Positions 29,388 to 38,313 of a stretch of DNA of 64,000 bases are shown here, piece by piece. A program made the position numbers and the translations under genes. Each line of letters starts with the position of its first letter. Positions within the stretch are counted from its first letter, which is position 1. The notes below the pieces were generated by a model. That model was not told the DNA's origin and searched no databases. It worked only from the letters and a program-made list of their open reading frames with translations. Source of the DNA: Desulfobacteraceae bacterium (lineage in GTDB: Bacteria > Desulfobacterota > Desulfobacteria > Desulfobacterales > Desulfococcaceae); the NCBI GenBank assembly GCA_011390755.1, contig JAABRU010000001.1:1-64000 (forward strand), given 5' to 3'.

Positions 29388-29819
29388 TTATTTTTTCGGT
29401 GCCTTGGGAGGGCTGACGACTGCCTCTCCGTCCAAAACCATTGTTCCTTCCTGATTGCTGCAGGTGGTGCGGAGTTTTATCCTGTTCTTTTCTTTGTTCA
29501 CCTCAGTGACTTCGGCCCTTGCCGTAACAGTATCCCCAATGCGGACCGGCGCGAGAAATTTCAGTTCCTGCTTCATATAAATGGTGCCGGGGCCGGGCAG
29601 TTTCATCCCCAGAATTGCAGAAATAAAACCGGCCGTCAGCATACCGTGGGCAATCCGCCCTTTAAAAAAAGTTTTTTCCGCATATGCTTCGTTAATATGG
29701 GCCGGATTCAAATCGCCGCTGATGCCTGCATAGAGATAAACATCCGCTTCACTTATGGTTTTGGCAAATTCTTCCGCATCCCCTATCTGTATTTCATGAA
29801 TGGTTTTTCCGATCATCAT
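29388..29819 (-). CDS. phaJ: (R)-specific enoyl-CoA hydratase, MaoC/PhaJ type
   Basis: A 143-aa hot-dog-fold hydratase. The open frame reaches 29852, but AAGGAGAG just upstream of the ATG pair at 29819/29816 fixes the start (MMIGKTIHEIQIGD). The catalytic Asp/His motif is clear in YAGISGDLNPAHINEAYA, followed by FFKGRIAHGMLTAGF. The enzyme hydrates enoyl-CoA from beta-oxidation to (R)-3-hydroxyacyl-CoA, the PHA synthase substrate. It lies last in the left arm of the PHA locus, after the GAF gene. Confidence 0.88.
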   Translation of the reverse strand: MMIGKTIHEIQIGDAEEFAKTISEADVYLYAGISGDLNPAHINEAYAEKTFFKGRIAHGMLTAGFISAILGMKLPGPGTIYMKQELKFLAPVRIGDTVTARAEVTEVNKEKNRIKLRTTCSNQEGTMVLDGEAVVSPPKAPKK

Positions 29820-29952
29820 TGCTCTCCTTTTCTGACTGGGACAGTGGATCAAATCTGTTGACGAAACAGAATTCCGTTTACAGCAGAGACCGGGAAATGC
29901 CCTCTGCTGCGGAATTCGGGATCAACGGAATTTACACGCGGCCATCCCGGAT

Positions 29953-30092
29953 TACGGCGATTTCCAAATATGGATGCAGCGCTTCCGCAGGAGTCACAGA
30001 CGGAAAGTCTGTAAACGGACTGCCGTCTGTCAGACACTGCCAAATTTTCAGTCTGGCACTCCTCCGGTACATTTTTTTCAGGAAATAACCTA
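29953..30092 (-). repeat. R5 element overlapping the end of the GAF gene
   Basis: Reverse copy of R5 (CGGCGATTTCCAAATATGG to TTCAGGAAATAACCTA). Its outer end contains the TAG stop of the double-GAF gene. Confidence 0.65.
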
Positions 30093-31139
30093 AAACCACA
30101 TACGGTGGCTCCAGATATCCTCTTCCAGGCTTTTTTTGTCTTCCTGCAGGGAAAGATAAAGAGATGCATTCTGTATGGCAATGCCCCCCTGATGTGCCAG
30201 GGCTTCCACCAGCAGAATTATATCTTCGGGGAATTCCCGCTTTGTATCAGTGCAAAGCCGCATGACTCCGATGATTTCATCCCTCACTTTTATGGGAACA
30301 CAAAGCATGGAAACAATTCCCTCTTTTTTTATGGCCTCCGGATACTGCACTCTTTCATCCGCAGTGGCATCTTCTATTACCACTGTTTTTCCCGCCAGGG
30401 CATCGCTTACACTTTTATCTTTGGAAACCGGCCCTTTGTTCAGAAACTCCTCACTGAAACCGTAGGTGGCCACCAGCTCCAGATTATTGGTATCCTTGTT
30501 CACAAGCCGGATATTCACACCTTTCATCCCGAAGGTTTCGGCAATATCTGCCGAAAGGATATGCAGGATCTGTTTGATATCCAGGTTCGTGGAGTTAATA
30601 CTGTCGGCCAGATCCCGGAAAAGGATGGCATTTTGCCGGATCCGCTCCAGCAGACGGCTGTTTTGTATGGCGATGCCCCCCTGTTCGGCCATGGCCTGAA
30701 GAAATTCGGTTTCCTCTTCGGAAAATTCCCGCACACTTGCCGTATACAAAGACAGAATCCCGATGGCCTTGTTGTCCACCATAACCGGAACAACCAGAAT
30801 GGATGCAATCCCCTCGGCTCTTTTGGCTTCCACGTTTTCCATACGGTCATCAGCGGCCACATCATGAAATGCCAGATAACCTTTTTCTATCAGATTTCCC
30901 ACCATCCCCTTGGCTTTATAGGGATCTGTATGAAGATAATTGGCTGAAAGTCCTTTCTGGCATACGGGCACAAACAGATCTTTTTCTTTATCTTCCAGAA
31001 ACAGGCAGGCGGCCTTGGCCTCCATTGCATCCATCGCACTCTGTACAATAAGTTCCAGCAATGCATCTTTGTTCAGTGTGGTGCCGAATGCCTTGCTGAT
31101 ATTGCAGAAAGTTTTAAAATAATCTTTTTTGACTGTCAT
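30090..31139 (-). CDS. Double GAF-domain sensory protein
   Basis: A 349-aa soluble protein with two GAF domains (about 15-160 and 185-335). The first shows AKAACLFLEDKEKDLF, ASILVVPVMVDNKAIGIL and FLQAMAEQGGIAIQNSRL; the second EGIVSMLCVPIKVRDEIIGV and LVEALAHQGGIAIQNASL. No output domain (kinase, cyclase, HTH) follows, so it may act by protein contact. It lies between phaC and phaJ on the same strand with a good ribosome site (AAGGAGAG), which suggests a role in sensing for PHA metabolism. The stop codon comes from an R5 repeat. Confidence 0.85.
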   Translation of the reverse strand: MTVKKDYFKTFCNISKAFGTTLNKDALLELIVQSAMDAMEAKAACLFLEDKEKDLFVPVCQKGLSANYLHTDPYKAKGMVGNLIEKGYLAFHDVAADDRMENVEAKRAEGIASILVVPVMVDNKAIGILSLYTASVREFSEEETEFLQAMAEQGGIAIQNSRLLERIRQNAILFRDLADSINSTNLDIKQILHILSADIAETFGMKGVNIRLVNKDTNNLELVATYGFSEEFLNKGPVSKDKSVSDALAGKTVVIEDATADERVQYPEAIKKEGIVSMLCVPIKVRDEIIGVMRLCTDTKREFPEDIILLVEALAHQGGIAIQNASLYLSLQEDKKSLEEDIWSHRMWF

Positions 31140-31205
31140 CTCGCTCTCCTTATGCAGAACTGTTATTCGGTCTTATTCCTTTGCGGGAAAATGGAAATGA
31201 TAATG

Positions 31206-32513
31206 TTACACTTTCCGGCCCGGCGTTTTTTTCTTTTTTACGGCTGTTTTTTTCTTTGCTGCCGCAGTTTTCTTTGCTGCCGCAGTTTTCTTTGCTGCCG
31301 CAGTTTTCTTTGCTGCTACTGTTTTCTTTGCCCCGGTTTTCCGGGCACCGGTTTCATCTGCCTTTTTTCCGCTGTCTGTTCCCGGGGCAGATACACTTTT
31401 GCTGCTCCCGGTTCTGCTGCTGTGATCGGCTTTGTCTTCCCCTTCTCTTTCTTTTAACCAGGCTGCGACTTTGGGGGCAAAAAGGGCCTGGCATTTGGAA
31501 CTGACATAAATGCCGATATGCCCTGTTTTCAGGCATATGTCTTCTGTATCCTTACTGCCCACATGCTTCGTCAGCAGTTCACATGCCTGGGGGGGAACCA
31601 GATGATCGTACTGACCGTAGATATTGAGCAGGGGCATGGTCAGGTTTTTCAGTTCCACCCGTTTGCCCCCCAGCTCCAGTTTGCTCTGGATCAGCAGATT
31701 TTTCTGATAACAGTCTGTAATAAATTGCTGAAAAGTGGCTGCCGGTACATCCGGACTGTCGAAAATCCATTTTTCCATGCGTACAAAATTTTCCACAAAA
31801 TCCTTATTGTCCATATTTTCAAAAAAGCCGACGTATTTATCCAGAATCAGACGGGCCGGATTCAGCAGCAGAAATCCCAGATTCATCAGGTCCCCCGGCA
31901 TATTGCCGTAAGTGTCTCCCAGTTCAAACGCGTGGGAATTTTTCATCCAGATATGCAGCAGCCCCTTATCCGTATCAAAATTGGTGGGGGTAACCGTTGT
32001 CACCAGATTTTTCACTTTTCCCGGATGAAGGCAGGAATACATTACAGAGAATGCGCCGCCCATGCAGATACCCATGATATTGATTTTGGGCAGATCATGC
32101 CGATTCCGGATAAAATCAACAATATTGTCTATATACCAGTTTACATGATCATCAATGGTAATATATTTGTCTTTTCTGGTAGGGTATCCCCAGTCAATTT
32201 TATACACGTCTATCCCCTGATCCAGAAAAGTCTGCACCACACTCCGCCCCGGCTGCAGATCCAGCATGGTTTCCCGGTTAATCAGTGCATAAATGAGCAG
32301 GAGGGGAATTTTATGTTTTTTCTGTTCAGGTTTGTAATATTTCAGACGGACCCGATCCTCCTCATAGACATATTCAAACGGTGTCGTTGCCAGATCGGTT
32401 TTCAAAGGGCTCAGCAAAACCTCCGAGGCTTTTTCCACTCTGGATTTTGCTTTTTCGGTCTGTTCGGTGATTTTTTGCAATATGAGATCAACTGCGATTT
32501 GAGACTGGCTCAT
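31206..32513 (-). CDS. phaC: Class III-type PHA synthase PhaC with histone-H1-like C-terminal tail
   Basis: A 435-aa alpha/beta-hydrolase-type polymerase that links 3-hydroxyacyl-CoA units. The lipase-like box has the catalytic Cys in NIMGICMGGAFSV; the Asp lies in NIYGQYDHLVPPQA and the His in LKTGHIGIYVS. Ordinary class III PhaC ends near residue 355. Here about 80 more residues follow: a Ser/Gly/Lys linker, then a tail rich in KKTAAA repeats ending KKKKTPGRKV. At DNA level it is a run of 18-bp near-identical units (about 31256-31330). Such AlgP/H1-like tails bind DNA; compare the PAKKA repeats of PhaM. AAAGGAG precedes the ATG. PhaE lies upstream in the same direction. Confidence 0.92.
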   Translation of the reverse strand: MSQSQIAVDLILQKITEQTEKAKSRVEKASEVLLSPLKTDLATTPFEYVYEEDRVRLKYYKPEQKKHKIPLLLIYALINRETMLDLQPGRSVVQTFLDQGIDVYKIDWGYPTRKDKYITIDDHVNWYIDNIVDFIRNRHDLPKINIMGICMGGAFSVMYSCLHPGKVKNLVTTVTPTNFDTDKGLLHIWMKNSHAFELGDTYGNMPGDLMNLGFLLLNPARLILDKYVGFFENMDNKDFVENFVRMEKWIFDSPDVPAATFQQFITDCYQKNLLIQSKLELGGKRVELKNLTMPLLNIYGQYDHLVPPQACELLTKHVGSKDTEDICLKTGHIGIYVSSKCQALFAPKVAAWLKEREGEDKADHSSRTGSSKSVSAPGTDSGKKADETGARKTGAKKTVAAKKTAAAKKTAAAKKTAAAKKKTAVKKKKTPGRKV

Positions 32514-32723
32514 ACTTCTTCTCCTTTCCCTTTAAAAATATTCAGGAAAAACCCTTTTTAGCAAAATCTCCCGACGGCTTTCAGGCGGTCGGAAAAGCGC
32601 ACTGTTTTCAGATAATCATCCGGGAGAACCTGACCTGAGCCTGCTCAGGGACAGCGCCGGGGCGCTGGGCGCAAAACAGTTCTCCGCCCCGTAAAAAAAA
32701 CAATTATCCGGAAAAGCAGCGGA

Positions 32724-33626
32724 TTATTCCGTGGCACCCTCCAGTTTTTTCGTAAGTTCCCGGACTTTCTTTTTTAAAAGATACACATCCTTGCAGAGCT
32801 CATCCATATCTTTGTTTGTCGGGATGGGAAGTTTCTGAAGCTGGTCATACATCACCGCCTCTTTTGCTTTGACATAATCCACATTGGCCTGGATGGCATT
32901 ATCCATCACCTCTGTGTATTCGGAAGACTGAAGCAGAGTCATATAATGCCCCTCCAGTATCCGGATCCACATATTATAATAATCTTTGAAATCAGTGAAG
33001 AGTTCGCCTTTTTCGGCCATCTCCTCAATCTGTTCCTGCACTACGGCCCCGGTTTTTTCAATGGGAACATAAAACATATACAAAAGTTCGCTCACGGATG
33101 TCCGGAAAATAGCATATCTGTCTATGAGATTGTTCATCCGCTCCTGCTGAAAGCGGTTTAGGCCCAGAGTGGGAATATGCAGGAATTTCCGGAATTCATT
33201 TTCATAGATTTTCCGAAGGGTCTTAAAGGTTTCCTGGTCAATGTCCTCAAAATTGTAGGCTTTGGTTTCCTGCCCGATACGGGCCATTCTTTCCATCCAT
33301 TTTTTCTGGAGATCAAAAATCCCGTCCCATGCCTGACGCTGCACCGAAGTAAAAAAATCCGGCAAAGTGTCCGTTCCCTTGAAAAATGCCTCCATATTTT
33401 CGGGAGAACTGAAGGAGGAAAACACTGCCTGGAAAATTTTGCTTCCGGTTTCCCATGATTTCTGCGTCTGCCGGATGCCTTTGGGTTTTACGGAAGAGGG
33501 GAGACCGAAAATATCAGGGATCCCCCCCTCTGTTTTTACCATTTCACCCCAGAAATCAGTAACAGACTTCATCCAGTCGGCAAATAATAATTCCGCGCCT
33601 GCTTCATTTTTCTTTTTTTCAGTCAT
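32724..33626 (-). CDS. phaE: PHA synthase class III subunit PhaE
   Basis: A 300-aa PhaE-type partner of class III PhaC, which activates the polymerase and joins the PHA granule surface. Helix-rich, with the family pattern LFADWMKSVTDFWGEMVK near the start, FLHIPTLGLNRFQQERMN in the middle, YYNMWIRILEGHYMTLLQS, and a C-terminal coiled coil (LCKDVYLLKKKVRELTKKLE). No catalytic residues. It is 210 nt from the PhaC gene it precedes; a GC-rich palindrome (about 32640-32690) lies in that gap. Confidence 0.9.
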   Translation of the reverse strand: MTEKKKNEAGAELLFADWMKSVTDFWGEMVKTEGGIPDIFGLPSSVKPKGIRQTQKSWETGSKIFQAVFSSFSSPENMEAFFKGTDTLPDFFTSVQRQAWDGIFDLQKKWMERMARIGQETKAYNFEDIDQETFKTLRKIYENEFRKFLHIPTLGLNRFQQERMNNLIDRYAIFRTSVSELLYMFYVPIEKTGAVVQEQIEEMAEKGELFTDFKDYYNMWIRILEGHYMTLLQSSEYTEVMDNAIQANVDYVKAKEAVMYDQLQKLPIPTNKDMDELCKDVYLLKKKVRELTKKLEGATE

Positions 33627-34094
33627 AGGCTGCTCCGTTTCTGTTTATTCTGTTTTTCTGTGTATCCGCCTGTATCCGGTTTTTTGAAAATAACCTTTTT
33701 CATACCGGCAGGAACGGATCCCTCGGAGTAAATGGTATCTTCTCCGAATCCCCCTCCGATTTTCGGATCCGGCACAGTATTTTTTATGAAAAATTTTTAA
33801 GTAAAAGCAGGCATTTTCTGCCATGCATTTTTTTCTGATGCAGGCAGGAATATCCTGATCCTGCAAAAAAATGAAAATTTTTCCGTCTGTACCGGCCCCT
33901 GTTCCCGGCCCGGATGAACCGTGCCCCGGGATGATCCGTCAGGTAAAAGATCATAAACCCCATTATAAGTGAGCAAAAGGGAAAATATCAAGTATTTTTT
34001 TATATATTTATGTCAATGAAAAGTCAGAAACTCCGGAATCAGTAAAAACAGGAGGTTACAAACATCAGACGCAGCAGGCAGGCGGCAGACTTTT
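33627..34094. other. Intergenic region between phaR and phaE, no gene
   Basis: No credible ORF. AT-rich stretches (33780-33860, 33970-34010) could hold the phaE promoter. At about 34012-34070 is another copy of the dispersed AAAAGTCAGAAACTCCGGAA motif. Confidence 0.45.
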
Positions 34095-34589
34095 TTACAT
34101 TGCCGGATTCAGATCTTCATTCGCACTGTTTGCATCCGGACTGCTTTTTCCCGTATTTTTCTTTGCAGAGTAGGCGGGAAAGGAGGACAGATCGCTCAGC
34201 GTTTTTTCTGTCATGCCCGATAAATCAATTCCGAGTTCCAGACAGAACCGGAACTGTTCCTGCATATTTTTTTTATAATTCAAATAGTTTACCAGGCTCT
34301 GCTCCAGATAGTTTTCAAAAAAATCCTGCAATACATTTTCTCCGGAACGGATAATCAGATGCAGCAGGGATACGGGCAGCAGTTTGTTGTTCCGCCGTGT
34401 CTGTTCCATAATCACCTGTGTCAGAATAAAAGCGGTTACATCCTGCTCGGTTTTCTGGTCAGTCACCTCCACCTGCCGGCCTTCCTGTATCATATCCGCC
34501 ACATCACTGAGTGTTACATATGAACTGTTTTCGGTATTATACAGGCGGCGGTTCGGATATTTTTTCAGGCTTACTTTTTTTGAAGTCAT
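34095..34589 (-). CDS. phaR: PHA synthesis repressor/regulator PhaR
   Basis: A 164-aa protein. The frame is open to 34721, but the PhaR N-terminal domain starts exactly at the ATG at 34589 (MTSKKVSLKKYPNRRLYNTE, then SSYVTLSDVADMIQEGRQVE). Two further segments (TAFILTQVIMEQTRRNNKLL and a helix near LQDFFENYLEQSLVNYL) match the PHB-accumulation regulator family. PhaR binds both DNA and PHA and controls phasin genes. It is divergent from the first phasin, and the shared upstream region contains palindromes suitable as its operator. Confidence 0.88.
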   Translation of the reverse strand: MTSKKVSLKKYPNRRLYNTENSSYVTLSDVADMIQEGRQVEVTDQKTEQDVTAFILTQVIMEQTRRNNKLLPVSLLHLIIRSGENVLQDFFENYLEQSLVNYLNYKKNMQEQFRFCLELGIDLSGMTEKTLSDLSSFPAYSAKKNTGKSSPDANSANEDLNPAM

Positions 34590-34698
34590 TTTTTTGAATT
34601 CTCTTTTCATTTTCGGGGAATGCCCCCCCGCATTACAGGAACGGAATTTTCCGCGCCGGTCCGCCGGGGCATCCGGGTTTATATTGAGAAGAACAAGA

Positions 34699-34720
34699 TG
34701 CGCTGCGATGATGCATCGCA
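34699..34720. promoter_or_regulatory. Palindrome upstream of phaR, possible operator
   Basis: GCGATGATGCATCGC in this stretch is a perfect palindrome around three central bases and is followed by AATATT. It may be a second PhaR site; seen by eye only. Confidence 0.35.
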
Positions 34721-34831
34721 ATATTCATCCGTATCAATACCTGTTCAGTGCCTGGCATAATAGTCGTATTTATGCTTTAAAGTCAAGTTTTTTATATATT
34801 ATTTATCCTTTTGTCTATTAATGTCCGTTTA

Positions 34832-34846
34832 TATTGCAGTGCAATA
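34832..34846. promoter_or_regulatory. Candidate PhaR operator
   Basis: TATTGCAGTGCAATA is a perfect palindrome around one base and includes TGCAGTGCA, like the TGC/GCA-rich PhaR sites known in other bacteria. It lies 7 nt upstream of the -35 box of the first phasin. Confidence 0.5.
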
Positions 34847-34853
34847 TTTTTTC

Positions 34854-34882
34854 TTGACTTTTCCGTTTATCCGTATTATTGT
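34854..34882 (+). promoter_or_regulatory. Candidate promoter of the first phasin gene
   Basis: TTGACT (34854-34859), 17 nt spacer, TATTGT (34877-34882). It is directly downstream of the palindrome and about 130 nt from the phasin ATG. Confidence 0.55.
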
Positions 34883-35012
34883 AAATGTCAGAAGTGATTC
34901 TTCAGCAGTTTGTGTAAGCAGTGAGGAAATCCGCTGAGGTGATTTTCTGCCCCGCCGCTTACGGGCTGCTGCATACAATAATCAAAAAAAAACGATAAGG
35001 AGAAATGGACAA

Positions 35013-35276
35013 ATGATGGAGAATTCAAAAGTTGCAAACCAGATGATTTCTTTTCAGAAAACCCTTTTTGAAAATTCTTTTAATGCCATGTGCACCATTC
35101 AGGAGCAAACTGAAAAAATTGCAGAAACCTTCCTGAAACAGATGACATGGATTCCGGAAGAGGGTAAGAAATCTATCCGCGATTCTTTTGAAATGTATAA
35201 GAAGGCACGGGATACATTCAAAAAAACCGTTGATGACGGTTATACAAGACTGGAAGAAATGCTGGATAAAAAATAA
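35013..35276 (+). CDS. Phasin-like PHA granule protein 1
   Basis: An 87-aa amphipathic helical protein (QMISFQKTLFENSFNAMCTI, then FLKQMTWIPEEGKKSIRDSF). It is 40-50% similar by eye to the proteins at 35617 and 38279 and probably coats PHA granules. AAGGAG lies 10 nt upstream. It is the first gene of the right arm, divergent from phaR. Confidence 0.85.
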   Translation: MMENSKVANQMISFQKTLFENSFNAMCTIQEQTEKIAETFLKQMTWIPEEGKKSIRDSFEMYKKARDTFKKTVDDGYTRLEEMLDKK

Positions 35277-35616
35277 AAGGGTTCCGGCAGAATTTGTTTT
35301 CATATAAACGGCCATGACCGCAGGGTCACAACGAAGCATGAAAGTCACCGGTAATATGCAAAAAAACCGCTTCGCTTATTTTTTGCACTCCGGGGACTTT
35401 CATATAAACGGCCATGAACTGCATTCACAACGGAAAATGAAAGCAGGGTGCGTTAGGCGACAGCCCTAACGCACCGGAATTTACAACTTACGGTGCGCTC
35501 TGCTAACGTCGGGGTATCCGATTTTGGCCGGGTGACAGGATTTCGGCTTTTTACCGATTCATCAATTTTTTATCGGTTTATTAAAATTTTAGCAGTTTAT
35601 CAAAGAGGAGATCAGA
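35277..35616. repeat. R11 repeats and related palindromes between two phasin genes
   Basis: R11 copies at 35298-35344 and 35397-35442 (TTTCATATAAACGGCCATGA). Then comes a GTGCGTTAGGCGACAGCC/CTAACGCACCG palindrome (about 35449-35475), and an R1-end fragment (CTTTTTACCGATTCATCAA, about 35548-35566). No gene; the phasin-2 promoter should be in the last 60 AT-rich bases. Confidence 0.6.
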
Positions 35617-35886
35617 ATGGATCAGAAACAGATGTTCAAACAGATGATAGATTTTCAGAAAAGCACTTTCGATAATTCTTTTAATGCCATGAGCAGCCTG
35701 CAGGAGCAGGGTGAAAAAATGGTGCAGACCTTTCTGGAACAGGCCGCCTGGCTTCCCGAAGACGGAAAAAAAGCGGTAGACGGATGGCTGAATGCCTATA
35801 AAGAGGGCCGAAGCAAGTTTAAAGATGCTGTGGAGAAGAATTTTGAGAAAGTGGAAAAATACTTTGCCGGTGCAGAAAAAGAATAA
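35617..35886 (+). CDS. Phasin-like PHA granule protein 2
   Basis: An 89-aa helical protein: MFKQMIDFQKSTFDNSFNAM, then MVQTFLEQAAWLPEDGKKAV. It is clearly a paralogue of the first phasin. A short RBS (AAAGAGGAG) lies upstream. It is followed 87 nt later by the second PhaC gene. Confidence 0.86.
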   Translation: MDQKQMFKQMIDFQKSTFDNSFNAMSSLQEQGEKMVQTFLEQAAWLPEDGKKAVDGWLNAYKEGRSKFKDAVEKNFEKVEKYFAGAEKE

Positions 35887-35973
35887 AACCGGTATTTGAT
35901 TTACACTGGGGTGTCCGGAATATCCGATACTGCGATCTGCTGTCCGGCCCCCTTTTTTTTTCGGAGGTCAGTA

Positions 35974-37689
35974 ATGTTTTTATTAAATTATGGCGGAATG
36001 GAACAGTCTTCGGAACAGTGGTTCCGAAAGATGATGTCGCCTTTGCAGGCGGCAGCCAACCAGCTTACTGCCGTCCAGAATTATTATGCCGGTTACAGTA
36101 AATACCTGAATGATTTTTTTATTCCTTTTTTTGTTTCCACACATTATTTCCGTGATGTGGAACAGTGCCGGCTGATAAACAGCAATCCTCTGGAAAGCAT
36201 GGAGTCTTATCTGGAGCTTATGTCATTCAATATGGAACTTTCCACCCGTTATTATACGGCCGGTATGCGGGTCGTAAATGAATATACCGCACGCGAAATC
36301 CCCAGGGCAATGGGGGCACTGTTTAACACAGTATTTGGTGTGGAAGGGGAAAATATTGAAAGTTTTACGGAGCGCCAGGCCAAAATTACAGAAATGGCTG
36401 TATCGGGGTATCCCAAAGCCATTCAGGATATTTCGGAAGAATACGGCTTTCATTTTGAAAAAGGCACCAATATGGGTTTTGACGAAAGAGAGCAGTTTGT
36501 TCTTTATCAGATTCTGCCGACCGATAAATCCGTCACAGTGAGGGAGGACGGGAAACCGGTTATGATCATCCCCCCCTATGTACTGGGGGCCAATATCCTC
36601 GGTTTTCTGCCGGGAGAACGGCGGAGTTATACCCACTGCTTTGCCAATATGGGCATTCCCACTTATATACGGATTATGAAAGATATCAGCACCACACCCG
36701 CGGTGCAGGTCATGAGCGGAGAAGACGATGCCCTGGATACACGTTTTTTCTGCGACAAAATCATGGCACGGCACGGCAAACCCGTTACCATTAACGGATA
36801 CTGCCAGGGCGGTTTTATGTCGGTCTGCGATATTCTGTCCGGGGAACTTGACGATGTTGTGGACGCGCTCATTACCTGTGTGGCCCCGATGGACGGAACC
36901 CGCAGTAAGGGACTGAAACATTTTCTGGCAAGTCTTCCCCCGCGCTTCCGGGATCTGGCCTACGGAACCAAAACCCTGCCCAACGGAAACCGGGTGGGCG
37001 ACGGCGATTTGATGGGATGGGTCTATAAACTGAAAAGCATTGAAGTGGAAGCCCCTGTGGTGGCCTTTTTCCGGGATATGACCATGCTGACCCCGAGAAA
37101 CGGAAAAGATGTGACCATCAGTAAAACGGCGGCCGCGCTGAACTACTGGCTGAAAAATGAACGCAATGATCTCCCGCTTGCCATTACAGAGATGAGTTTT
37201 GCATCCTATACCAACCCCATCAGCAGGGACGGTACGCTTCCGGTAAAACTTTTCGGCCGGGAACTGAATTTCAAACGGCTTGCAGAAAAAGGCATCCGCT
37301 GGCTTATCTGTTACGGTGAGGGCGACGATCTGGTGGAAAAGGAAACCGCGCTGGCCCCTCTGGATTATGTTAATGCGGAAATTTCCGCCTTTCCCAAAGG
37401 ACATGTGGCCATTGCCACCTCCTGGTCGGATCCCCGTTCGGCATGTGCCCTGCATACCCGCTTCGGTGAGAAAAACCACAGAGGACCTGTCCGCTTCCAG
37501 CTGGATCTGGATTTGGAATTTTTCGGTCTGGATGAAAAAATCGGCAGTCTGAACGCGGAAACAGATGCTTCGGGAAAAGCGGAAAAACAGGAAGGCAAAA
37601 CAGCCCAAAAGACGGCACCGGCTCCGAAAACCGCTCCTGCGGCAGAGGTTTCAAAAAGCAAAAAAGAAGAGCAGCAGGCAAAAGTATAA
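35974..37689 (+). CDS. phaC: Second PHA synthase-like protein (longer, class I-like)
   Basis: A 571-aa protein from the ATG at 35974 (CGGAGG 7 nt upstream; the frame is open from 35896). An N-terminal helical region (1-170) precedes an alpha/beta-hydrolase domain. The catalytic Cys lies in INGYCQGGFMSVC, the Asp in CYGEGDDLVEKE and the His in FPKGHVAIATSW. Length and the N-terminal region fit class I-type synthases better than class III. The last 45 residues are a Lys/Ala/Pro-rich linker (KTAPAPKTAPAAEVSKSKK). It forms an apparent operon with a coiled-coil partner and phasin 3. Whether it polymerises or degrades PHA cannot be decided from sequence alone. Confidence 0.82.
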   Translation: MFLLNYGGMEQSSEQWFRKMMSPLQAAANQLTAVQNYYAGYSKYLNDFFIPFFVSTHYFRDVEQCRLINSNPLESMESYLELMSFNMELSTRYYTAGMRVVNEYTAREIPRAMGALFNTVFGVEGENIESFTERQAKITEMAVSGYPKAIQDISEEYGFHFEKGTNMGFDEREQFVLYQILPTDKSVTVREDGKPVMIIPPYVLGANILGFLPGERRSYTHCFANMGIPTYIRIMKDISTTPAVQVMSGEDDALDTRFFCDKIMARHGKPVTINGYCQGGFMSVCDILSGELDDVVDALITCVAPMDGTRSKGLKHFLASLPPRFRDLAYGTKTLPNGNRVGDGDLMGWVYKLKSIEVEAPVVAFFRDMTMLTPRNGKDVTISKTAAALNYWLKNERNDLPLAITEMSFASYTNPISRDGTLPVKLFGRELNFKRLAEKGIRWLICYGEGDDLVEKETALAPLDYVNAEISAFPKGHVAIATSWSDPRSACALHTRFGEKNHRGPVRFQLDLDLEFFGLDEKIGSLNAETDASGKAEKQEGKTAQKTAPAPKTAPAAEVSKSKKEEQQAKV

Positions 37690-37716
37690 TCCGCAATTTT
37701 GAAAAAGGACAGAATA

Positions 37717-38313
37717 ATGGATGAGAAATTCTTGGAATTCTGGGGCAATTTTCTGCTGAATGCTGCCCGCGGCAAAAAACAGACCGACAATATGTTCCGA
37801 TGGATGCAGACCGGCTTTCCGAATCTGAATGAGTCCGCTTCAGATAAAGGTCCTGATTTCCGGGAACTCACCCAAATGTTTCGCAAACTCTACGGACTGG
37901 AAGGACTGTCCGCATACGGTGACGATTATAAAAAAATGTCTGAAAAGGCATTGGAGGATTTTCAGAAGTCTTTTAAAGAATATCTGTCTGTAATGGGTAT
38001 TGTTTCTCAGGAAGAACATCTGGCCCTGGTGGAAAAATATGAGAATCTGAAGACAAAGTGTGCGCAGCAGGAAGAAAGCATCAAACACCTGAAGATGCTG
38101 CTCAGTGCAAGAGGAACATCTCAAACGGAATTTACCACACAGCTGGAAAGCATGGTCAAAAACCAGGGAGAATTATTTCGGAAAATAATGACTGATTTCG
38201 GTCAGTATTACGATAAATCGGAAAACAGTTCTGAAAATACGGACCGGGAAAAAACCGGAAAAAAAGGAGTGAAAAGCAATGATGCAGGAGACAAAACAAA
38301 CACAGATATTTGA
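37717..38313 (+). CDS. Coiled-coil partner of the second PhaC (PhaE-like)
   Basis: A 198-aa helical protein from the ATG at 37717 (AAAGGAC upstream). It starts MDEKFLEFWGNFLLNAARGK. It has a central region (FRELTQMFRKLYGLEGLSAY, then FQKSFKEYLSVMGIVSQEEH) similar in style to PhaE, and a coiled coil (ALVEKYENLKTKCAQQEESI). A charged tail follows. It lies 27 nt after the synthase gene and overlaps the next phasin gene by 35 nt, so it is likely its synthase subunit. The assignment rests on position and helical pattern. Confidence 0.7.
   Translation: MDEKFLEFWGNFLLNAARGKKQTDNMFRWMQTGFPNLNESASDKGPDFRELTQMFRKLYGLEGLSAYGDDYKKMSEKALEDFQKSFKEYLSVMGIVSQEEHLALVEKYENLKTKCAQQEESIKHLKMLLSARGTSQTEFTTQLESMVKNQGELFRKIMTDFGQYYDKSENSSENTDREKTGKKGVKSNDAGDKTNTDI

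Noticed and set aside
31248-31330. Possible CRISPR-like direct repeats
   Set aside because: Units are 18 bp without spacers and are the coding repeats of the PhaC tail. No spacer-bearing array was found anywhere in the window.
31152-31504. Plus-strand ORFs with FLCCRS or SLLPQF repeats, at first glance a Cys/Leu repeat protein
   Set aside because: They are the complement of the 18-bp Lys/Ala repeat that encodes the PhaC tail; the minus-strand reading is supported by the synthase upstream.
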